A stretch of 11,989 nt of DNA from Caryophanales bacterium UBA5455 (GTDB taxonomy: Bacteria; Bacillota_I; Bacilli_A; RFN20; CAG-826), in NCBI GenBank assembly GCA_002427365.1, contig DIQT01000015.1, positions 64,437 to 76,425 on the forward strand. The letters are read 5' to 3'. Below, one piece after another: positions 6,569 to 11,989 of this stretch. Numbering within the stretch: position 1 is the first letter of the stretch; each line of letters opens with the position of its first letter. The notes below the pieces were generated by a model that saw only the letters and a list, made by a program, of their open reading frames with translations, ran no database searches and was not told where the DNA came from. The translations under genes and the position numbers were made by a program.

Positions 6569-8580
6569 ATTTATTAGCGGCAACGTTAAGTCTTGTTTTT
6601 ACGCTCCTAGGAGCAAAACATTGGCCGTTTATTGTTATTACGCTTATTTATAACATCTTTGTTTTTCGTCGCTTTAATAAAGCAACATGGCGGTTATCGC
6701 TCATCTTTGTTTCGGTTGGAATTGGGCTTATTTTATTAACGTTTTTAGCGTCGTTATATCGTCCGTTAAAGCATTATGCGTTAGTCATTAACACAAGCAA
6801 AAATTATGTGCTTGTCAGATCGTTAACCGGAACAATTCACGTCGAAATAAAAAATCATCATTTAGCAATTGGTGATGTTTTACTTTTAGAAGGAAAATTA
6901 TCACCCTTAGTTAATGATTATACGGATAGTATTTTTTCATTTAAAAAATATTTAATAACGAATGGGGCTAAATATAGTTTGTACAATCCTAAAGTGACGT
7001 ATTTAGTTAAATCGCTTTGGCGACCAACGCACGCAATTAATACTTTTTTAGCAAAGTGGCCAAGTGAAGCAGAACCGCTTCTAGCAAGTTTATTATTTAA
7101 TATTCATGATTATGATGCCCCGGTAATTGCAAGTTCCGCAAGTTTAGGGGTCATGTTTTTATTTTCGGTAAGCGGCGTTTATCTAAATAGTGTAATTGCC
7201 TTATTTGATAAAATCTTCGCGCTTAAGTTTGAAAAAAATAAAGCACGGATTTTTTCGTTAATTGTTTTACTTCCATTATGGCTGTTTAATCTTGGCAAAT
7301 TTAGTTTTTACCGGATTTATATAACAAACATTGTTCGACTTATCGCTTTAAAACGGAAAAAGGAAGTGAATCAGCTTAACTTGATTTCCGCGGTTATAGT
7401 TGGCTTTTTACTTATTCAACCAAGCCTTGTCATTAATAGTTCATTTTATTTAGGGTTTGGAATATCGCTACTTTTAACATTTTTACGACCAACGATTAAC
7501 CGATATAGCAAACTTAAACGAAAATTTATTCCGGTCTTAGTAATTTTTTTCTTGTTATTACCAATTAATCTTAACTCATCATATCGGTTAAGTTTATTTG
7601 GTCCGTTAATTCAAATAATTGTACGCCCCATCGGAACAATAATTTTTATTTTAGGATATCTGAGTTTTTTATTAAATATTGTAATTCGCCCAATAATGCC
7701 ATTAATTAGACTCTTGCTTCGACTTATTACACTATTAGCCAAGTTAGAGTTTGCGCTTGAAATTGCCCCGTTTAGCGCGCCAATTTTATATGTGTATTAT
7801 GGCTTATATTTACTATTTTTCATTGCGCTAGAAATTGGCGTACATCCGCTTAAAAATACAAGCGCCTTAATAATGACGAGTCTATTATTATTACAATTAG
7901 TTCCGTTAACGAACCAAATTAGTAAGGCCGTATATTTTATTAATGTCGGTCAAGGTGATTCGATTGTATTTCGCGACCATAATGTTGCGGTCATGATTGA
8001 TACCGGGGGATCACGATATATTGATATTGCCGAAGAAGTTTTATTACCGTTTCTTACCAAACATCATATTAGATATTTAGACGCGGTAATTACGACGCAT
8101 GATGATTTTGATCATAATGGGGCGTTACCAGGGTTACTTGCGCATAACAAAGTGAAGAAGACATTAACAAATGAAGAAGAGTTTCCGTATACGGTTGGAA
8201 ATTTAACATTTACAAATTTAAATCGGAATGTCGCTTTAGATGCGGACGATAACGATAAGTCGCTTGTGCTATATGTTGAATTTATCGGGGAACAGTGGCT
8301 CTTAATGGGTGATGCCTCGGTTGCGGTCGAACATAAAATAATTAATTCCTTTCCATCATTACGCTGTTCCATTTTAAAAGTTGGCCATCATGGTTCATCG
8401 ACTTCAACCTCCGCAGAGTTTCTTAATCATGTAAAGCCCCGGGTCGCAATTATTAGTGTTGGGAAAAACTATTATGGGCATCCGACCGTAAGTGTCATAA
8501 CTTTATTAGAAGAGCGCAAAATTAAAATTAGAAGAACTGATGAAGAATCAACAATCACATATTCTCGTTTCGCGCTTTAA
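6565..8580 (+). CDS. comEC: ComEC/Rec2 family DNA uptake channel with metallo-beta-lactamase domain
   Basis: A polytopic membrane protein that passes single-stranded DNA into the cell during transformation. Its 671 residues are somewhat short for the family. Order: N-terminal hydrophobic segments (about 1-65), an OB-like extracellular region (about 70-150, VRSLTGTIHVEIKNHHLAIGD), the membrane Competence domain (about 165-450), and a C-terminal metallo-beta-lactamase domain from INVGQGDS (V461-S466). The latter keeps DTGG (479-482), HDDFDH (512-517, the HxDxDH metal motif), GD583 and GHHGSS (607-612), so a nuclease-competent site looks intact. The normally conserved H-L-L-A-x-S-G-L-H stretch of the membrane domain is divergent here (MFLFSVSGVYL). 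It starts on an ATGA overlap with comEA, and a holA promoter overlaps its end. Confidence 0.95.
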   Translation: MNLLAATLSLVFTLLGAKHWPFIVITLIYNIFVFRRFNKATWRLSLIFVSVGIGLILLTFLASLYRPLKHYALVINTSKNYVLVRSLTGTIHVEIKNHHLAIGDVLLLEGKLSPLVNDYTDSIFSFKKYLITNGAKYSLYNPKVTYLVKSLWRPTHAINTFLAKWPSEAEPLLASLLFNIHDYDAPVIASSASLGVMFLFSVSGVYLNSVIALFDKIFALKFEKNKARIFSLIVLLPLWLFNLGKFSFYRIYITNIVRLIALKRKKEVNQLNLISAVIVGFLLIQPSLVINSSFYLGFGISLLLTFLRPTINRYSKLKRKFIPVLVIFFLLLPINLNSSYRLSLFGPLIQIIVRPIGTIIFILGYLSFLLNIVIRPIMPLIRLLLRLITLLAKLEFALEIAPFSAPILYVYYGLYLLFFIALEIGVHPLKNTSALIMTSLLLLQLVPLTNQISKAVYFINVGQGDSIVFRDHNVAVMIDTGGSRYIDIAEEVLLPFLTKHHIRYLDAVITTHDDFDHNGALPGLLAHNKVKKTLTNEEEFPYTVGNLTFTNLNRNVALDADDNDKSLVLYVEFIGEQWLLMGDASVAVEHKIINSFPSLRCSILKVGHHGSSTSTSAEFLNHVKPRVAIISVGKNYYGHPTVSVITLLEERKIKIRRTDEESTITYSRFAL

Positions 8581-8589
8581 TGGTATAAT
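8581..8589 (+). promoter_or_regulatory. Extended -10 promoter immediately before holA
   Basis: TGG followed by TATAAT (8584-8589) sits one base after the comEC stop and only 6 bases before the holA ATG at 8596. A transcript starting the usual 7 or so bases downstream of the -10 would begin at or within a base or two of the ATG, so the mRNA would be leaderless. No -35 of quality is visible. Confidence 0.65.
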
Positions 8590-8595
8590 TAATTT

Positions 8596-9561
8596 ATGAA
8601 TTATTTAATATTTGGTAATGAGCCCTTTATCATTCGGAACACACTTAACAAAATTGTTAAACAAGAAATTAACGAAGTTAATGAATTTAATTTTGTTTCT
8701 TTTGATGCGTCTAAAACATTAATGAATGAAATTATTTTAGAAGCTGATCATTTACCCCTCGGGGTTGATAAAAAGGTAATTGTCATTGATGAAGCGTATT
8801 TTCTTGAAACGCGGCCAAGTAATAAAGGACCAAAAGATAATGATTTAACGGAACTAATAAGTTTCCTTGCGCATCCAAGCGAAGAAATCACCTTAATTTT
8901 TATCGTGAATAACGAAAAGATTAATAAAAAAGCGGAAATTTATAAAAGTCTTGAAAAAGTATCAAAAATTTATGAAGCCCGACAAATTACGAAAGAGCAG
9001 TGGCCTGAATACGTACGAAGAACATTCGCACGGCGGGAAGTAAAAATTGATAATGATGCGGTTAATGAACTCGTTAAACGGATGAATGGTGATGCGATTT
9101 TATTTGAAAATGAAGCCGCAAAACTTGCAACATTTACTAATCACCTCACACTAAAAGATATTACGACGATGGTCGCAAAGTCGAGTGAAGAAAATGCGTT
9201 TACGTTAACAAACGCCTTATTAGAAAAAGATTTAGGTAAGGTGTTAGAAATTTACGCGGATTTTAAAATTCAAGGAGTGGAACCAACAAGCTTTATTACG
9301 ATGATCGGCAATCAATTCCGCTTATATTCCCAAGTATTTATTTTACGTGACCAAAATAATAACGAACGAGAAATTGCCGAAAAACTTGGTGTCCACCCGT
9401 ATCGCGTCAAATTAGCGCTTAATGCGTACCGGAAAGATGGCGTTAAAAAAGTAAATGATGTCTTAGAACAACTATATAATTTAGATTACCAAATAAAAAG
9501 CGGCCAACTTGACCGCTATTATGGATTTGAAATGTTTTTAATTAACTACTGTACGAAATAA
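8596..9561 (+). CDS. holA: DNA polymerase III subunit delta (clamp loader)
   Basis: The delta subunit opens the sliding clamp ring as part of the clamp loader. The 321 residues are close to the usual 320-345. The start MNYLIFGNEPFIIRN resembles family N-termini (MxxxxxGxExxLI). The AAA+-like domains I and II (no functional ATP site, as expected for delta) cover about 1-200, with VIVIDEAYFL and ITLIFIVNNEK strands. The helical collar domain follows (NALLEKDLGKVLEIY, then LYSQVFILRD, GVHPYRVKLALNAYR and LDYQIKSGQLDRYYGFEMFL). No Shine-Dalgarno sequence precedes the ATG; a perfect -10 lies 6 bases upstream instead. In Bacillus holA (yqeN) also follows comEC and faces rpsT, which supports the assignment. 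Confidence 0.95.
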   Translation: MNYLIFGNEPFIIRNTLNKIVKQEINEVNEFNFVSFDASKTLMNEIILEADHLPLGVDKKVIVIDEAYFLETRPSNKGPKDNDLTELISFLAHPSEEITLIFIVNNEKINKKAEIYKSLEKVSKIYEARQITKEQWPEYVRRTFARREVKIDNDAVNELVKRMNGDAILFENEAAKLATFTNHLTLKDITTMVAKSSEENAFTLTNALLEKDLGKVLEIYADFKIQGVEPTSFITMIGNQFRLYSQVFILRDQNNNEREIAEKLGVHPYRVKLALNAYRKDGVKKVNDVLEQLYNLDYQIKSGQLDRYYGFEMFLINYCTK

Positions 9562-9582
9562 AAAAAGCGTGCGAACACGCTT
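9560..9582. terminator. Shared terminator between convergent holA and rpsT
   Basis: AGCGTG (9566-9571) and CACGCT (9576-9581) form a 6-bp stem with a CGAA loop. On the minus strand the hairpin is followed by a run of T residues (plus A 9560-9566), a strong terminator for rpsT. On the plus strand the tail is TTATTTATT, weaker but probably usable for holA. Confidence 0.85.
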
Positions 9583-9607
9583 ATTTATTAAATTAATAAA
9601 CAATTAA

Positions 9608-9871
9608 TTACGAAAGAGAGTTTACTAATGTTGTTAAACTGCTTTTTTGTCTCGCGGCAGTGTTTTTGTGTTGAACACCTTTGTCGACGGACTTATCAAT
9701 TAAAGAAATTGCGTTTGGTAATGCTTTGTTTGCGGCTTCTTTATCACCAGCTTGAACTGCAACTTTAACTTTCTTAATCGCAGTGCGAACTTGGGATTTA
9801 AAACTCGCATTCCGTTGCCGGGATTTTTCGTTTGTCCGATTTCTTTTAATTTGTTGTTTAATATTCGCCAT
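9608..9871 (-). CDS. rpsT: 30S ribosomal protein S20
   Basis: A small basic ribosomal protein that binds 16S rRNA early in 30S assembly. From the ATG at 9871 it has 87 residues, normal for S20. It starts MANIKQQIKRNRTNEKSRQRN and has the family's lysine-rich helices, with QHKNTAARQKSSL near the C-terminus. An in-frame GTG at 9880 would add three residues but lies inside the ribosome binding site AAAGAGGTG (plus 9878-9886), so the ATG is preferred. The gene is alone on the minus strand with its own promoter (TATAAT at 9909-9904) and a strong terminator. Its opposite orientation to holA matches the Bacillus arrangement. Confidence 0.97.
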   Translation of the reverse strand: MANIKQQIKRNRTNEKSRQRNASFKSQVRTAIKKVKVAVQAGDKEAANKALPNAISLIDKSVDKGVQHKNTAARQKSSLTTLVNSLS

Positions 9872-9903
9872 AACATTCACCTCTTTCGTATTATCGCTTA
9901 TGC

Positions 9904-9932
9904 ATTATAGCAAAAGCCGGCCAAACTCGCAA
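9904..9932 (-). promoter_or_regulatory. rpsT promoter
   Basis: On the minus strand, TTGCGA (9932-9927, 4 of 6 to TTGACA), a 17-base spacer, and TATAAT (9909-9904) preceded by TGC make a strong extended -10 promoter. Transcription would start near 9897, about 25 bases before the ATG. Confidence 0.8.
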
Positions 9933-9957
9933 GAATAATCGCTTTAATAGCCGTTAA

Positions 9958-9988
9958 ATATTGTAGCACATAATCATAGTAACAATAT
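9958..9988. repeat. Inverted repeat in the rpsT-fmt divergent region
   Basis: ATATTGT (9958-9964) is repeated in reverse complement as ACAATAT (9982-9988) with 17 bases between. It could be a stem-loop or an operator half-site pair between the two divergent promoters; being short and AT-rich it could also be chance. Confidence 0.35.
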
Positions 9989-10025
9989 AGAGGAATTTTA
10001 TGAAATTTTTCCGACCGATTACGAC

Positions 10026-10060
10026 TTACCTGTGCAGAGTTTTCAAAAGTATAATATAAT
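10026..10060 (+). promoter_or_regulatory. fmt promoter with two overlapping -10 hexamers
   Basis: Two TATAAT hexamers overlap by one base (10050-10055 and 10055-10060). A weak -35, TTACCT at 10026-10031, lies 18 bases before the first. Transcription would start about 10062-10067, leaving a leader of about 35 bases that is a nearly pure purine tract (10068-10091) ending in the ribosome binding site. Confidence 0.7.
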
Positions 10061-10098
10061 TAACTAGATAAGAAGAAAAGAAGAAAGAAGGTCGTTCA

Positions 10099-11037
10099 AT
10101 GAGTATTAGTAATAAACGAATTTTATATTTAGGAACACCCGATATTAGCGCGCATGTGCTTGAAGGATTAATTACCGCTGGTTATCAAATTGTTGGTGTT
10201 GTCGCACAGCCGGATCAACCGCTTGGAAGAAAGAAAATTATTGAGCCCGTCCCAACGAAAAAAGTCGCACTCAAATACAATATTCCTGTTTTTCAACCAC
10301 AAAAAATCCGTAATGATTATGAGTTTGTAAAAAAACTACAAATTGATTTAATTATTTGTTTTTCCTATGGCCAAATTATTCCCCAAGGATTATTAGATAT
10401 TCCGCCGCTTGGTTCAATTAATTTACATGGATCGCTACTACCAAAATATCGGGGCGCATCCCCAATGCAAGCGGCATTAATTAACCGCGATAAAGAAACG
10501 GGAATTACTTTAATGGAAATGATTGATAAGATGGATGCAGGGAAGATGTACGCAAAAGAAGTTGTACCAATTTTAGCAAATGATAATTACACATCATTAT
10601 CTAAAAAAATGGGTGAAGCCGCCTTACGATTAATCTTACGTTCGCTCCCATTATATTTAGAAAATAAACTTCCTGGCGTTAAGCAAGATGAAGAACTTGT
10701 AACGTTTACGCGCCTATTAAAAGCCGAAGATGAACATTTAAATCTTGAATTAAGTAAAGAAGAAATCGTTGGTTGGATTCTTGCGTTAAGTGATGAGCCA
10801 GGGGCGTATTTAATTTTTAACAATGAAAAGTTAAAGATTTATGACGCTAAAATTGTTAGTGAAGAAGTGCTAGGTGATGTTGGTGAAATCGTAAAAGCTA
10901 ATAAAAATGGCATTTACCTTCAATGTAAAAATGGCCTGGTGAGCTTAACAAAACTCCAAAAGCCTGGGAAGAAAGTTTTAGGGTATCGCGATTTCCTAAA
11001 TGGGGAAAGAAACCTCTTAAATGCCCGCTTAGTATAG
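10099..11037 (+). CDS. fmt: Methionyl-tRNA formyltransferase
   Basis: It transfers a formyl group from 10-formyltetrahydrofolate to Met-tRNA of the initiator type, the first step in bacterial translation initiation. The 312 residues match the family. The Rossmann-like formyltransferase domain (about 1-200) has ILYLGTPDISAHVLEGL at the start, VVAQPDQPLGR, the catalytic N108-x-H110 in INLHGSLLPKYRGASPMQAAL (signature SLLPKYRG 112-119), and D146 in MDAG. The C-terminal OB-like tRNA-binding domain includes WILALSDEPGAYLIF and LQKPGKKVLGYRDFLNG. The start has AAGG at 10088-10091, 7 bases upstream. Often fmt follows def or priA; here it stands behind its own promoter, with a helicase gene 44 bases downstream. 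Confidence 0.97.
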   Translation: MSISNKRILYLGTPDISAHVLEGLITAGYQIVGVVAQPDQPLGRKKIIEPVPTKKVALKYNIPVFQPQKIRNDYEFVKKLQIDLIICFSYGQIIPQGLLDIPPLGSINLHGSLLPKYRGASPMQAALINRDKETGITLMEMIDKMDAGKMYAKEVVPILANDNYTSLSKKMGEAALRLILRSLPLYLENKLPGVKQDEELVTFTRLLKAEDEHLNLELSKEEIVGWILALSDEPGAYLIFNNEKLKIYDAKIVSEEVLGDVGEIVKANKNGIYLQCKNGLVSLTKLQKPGKKVLGYRDFLNGERNLLNARLV

Positions 11038-11081
11038 AATAAGTTGTTAATTAGTAAACAATTAGTAGAAAGTAAGTGAAT

Positions 11082-11989
11082 ATGCCAAAAAGGTTAACAT
11101 TATCCGTCCATGAACTTGTCGATTTCATTTTGCGAAGCGGTAGTATTGATTCGCGTGTTTTTAATTTGACCGCGATGAATGAAGGGACGCGCCTTCATGC
11201 GTATTTGCAAGCGAAGTCAAAAGCATCAGGCGAAAACTATCTCGCGGAATTTCCATTTGAAGAAACCTTTGCGGTAAATGATTATTTAATAACTTTAAAC
11301 GGTCGCGCGGATGGTGTGGTCAAAACGTTAAGTGGCGAATATTTTATTGATGAAATAAAATCAACCGTAATTGATTTAAATGTTTATCATGAACAAAATG
11401 CCGCTTGGCACTTAGGCCAAGCAAAATGTTATGCATTAATGCTTGCCCATTTATATGAATTAGAACAAGTTGGCGTTCAGCTTTCATATATTTCCCAAGT
11501 TGATAATTCACGGATGAATAAACGCTATAATTTTTCACGCCAAGAGCTCGAAAATGATATTGATCATTTATTGCGGCAATATTTAAACTTCTATAACGTT
11601 GTGGAAGTCCATATTTCGAAACGAAACGAAAGTGCGGAAACGATGTATTTTCCGTTTGAAAGTTTCCGGGTTGGCCAAAAAAAGCTCGCGGAATATACAT
11701 ATGCGATGAGTAAACAAGGTGGTAACTTATATGTTGAAGCACCAACGGGGATTGGTAAAACAATCTCAACATTATACCCGGCAACCCATTCTTTTAGTGA
11801 TGGAAACATCGATAAAATCTTTTATTTAACCGCGAAAACAAGCGGACAAAATTCCGCTTACCAAGCCATTCAAATCTTACGAACTGGTGGTTTAATTGTT
11901 AAACCAATTGTGATTACCGCGAAAGATAAAATCTGTTTAAAACTAGGCGCAGCGTGCAATCCCGATGAATGTCCGTTCGCAGAAAACTG
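11082..11989 (+). CDS. RecB-nuclease/DinG-Rad3-type DNA helicase fusion, 5' part (runs off the window)
   Basis: An open frame of 302 codons, uninterrupted to the right edge. Residues 1-185 look like a RecB-family PD-(D/E)XK nuclease: H39 (EGTRLHAYLQ), D77 (GRADG), D90-E91-I-K93, and Q113-x3-Y117, the full motif set. Then a superfamily 2 helicase of the XPD/DinG type begins: a Q-motif-like FRVGQKKLA (195-203), Walker A APTGIGKT (220-227), motif Ia YLTAKT (248-253), and cysteines C285, C292 and C297, probably three ligands of an iron-sulfur cluster, with a fourth expected beyond the edge. The N-terminus MPKRLTLSVHELVDFILRSGSID is similar to what I recall for homologues, supporting the ATG despite no strong ribosome binding site. 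Likely a DNA repair enzyme; its specific role is unknown. It lies 44 bases after fmt and is probably co-transcribed. Confidence 0.88.
   Translation, partial: MPKRLTLSVHELVDFILRSGSIDSRVFNLTAMNEGTRLHAYLQAKSKASGENYLAEFPFEETFAVNDYLITLNGRADGVVKTLSGEYFIDEIKSTVIDLNVYHEQNAAWHLGQAKCYALMLAHLYELEQVGVQLSYISQVDNSRMNKRYNFSRQELENDIDHLLRQYLNFYNVVEVHISKRNESAETMYFPFESFRVGQKKLAEYTYAMSKQGGNLYVEAPTGIGKTISTLYPATHSFSDGNIDKIFYLTAKTSGQNSAYQAIQILRTGGLIVKPIVITAKDKICLKLGAACNPDECPFAEN

Noticed and set aside
9872..9880. GTG start at 9880 for rpsT.
   Set aside because: It lies inside the AAAGAGGTG ribosome binding site of the ATG at 9871, and S20 normally begins MANIK.
11044..11067. TTGTT/AACAA hairpin and the repeated AATTAGTA between fmt and the helicase gene as a terminator or regulatory site.
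   Set aside because: The stem is 5 bp without a T run, and the repeat is short and AT-rich; no support for function.
11344..11809. Two minus-strand open frames within the helicase gene.
   Set aside because: They are antisense to the nuclease and helicase motifs, which are clearly in the plus frame.

Overview
The window is a stretch of AT-rich bacterial chromosome made almost entirely of conserved housekeeping and competence genes. It reads as Bacillota or a related Mycoplasmatota-type lineage. The reasons are a T-box riboswitch in front of alaS, AGGAGG-type ribosome binding sites, and two gene orders familiar from Bacillus: alaS-ruvX-DUF1292 with greA nearby, and comEA-comEC-holA followed by an opposite-strand rpsT. 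TGA is used as a normal stop (ruvX, comEA), so this is not a Mycoplasma/Spiroplasma with UGA=Trp. CGG arginine codons are frequent, which is unusual for small AT-rich Mollicutes. I cannot name the genus.

Layout, left to right. Positions 2-427 hold the 3' end of a CBS/CorC-HlyC domain protein. Positions 428-723 are the regulatory leader of alaS: an extended -10 promoter, then an alanine T-box with a readable GCC specifier, antiterminator and terminator. alaS, ruvX and a DUF1292 gene follow as a tightly overlapping operon that ends in two back-to-back terminators. On the minus strand lies a pair of half-size chromate-family (CHR) transporters with their own promoter. greA follows on the plus strand. 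Its terminator hairpin also carries the Shine-Dalgarno sequence of comEA. comEA and comEC overlap by 4 bases, and a promoter at the very end of comEC drives holA, apparently as a leaderless mRNA. holA and the minus-strand rpsT converge on a shared terminator. A divergent promoter region separates rpsT from fmt. The window closes inside a large helicase gene whose N-terminus is a RecB-family nuclease domain.

Functionally the genes cover alanyl-tRNA charging under amino-acid control (T-box, alaS), Holliday-junction or rRNA processing (ruvX), rescue of backtracked RNA polymerase (greA), DNA uptake (comEA, comEC), the replisome clamp loader (holA), ribosome assembly (rpsT) and initiator tRNA formylation (fmt). 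I see no tRNA, rRNA, CRISPR array, insertion sequence, prophage gene or attachment site. I found no clearly new multi-gene system. The points most worth a second look are the terminator/Shine-Dalgarno overlap before comEA, the leaderless-looking holA, and the nuclease-helicase fusion at the right edge.
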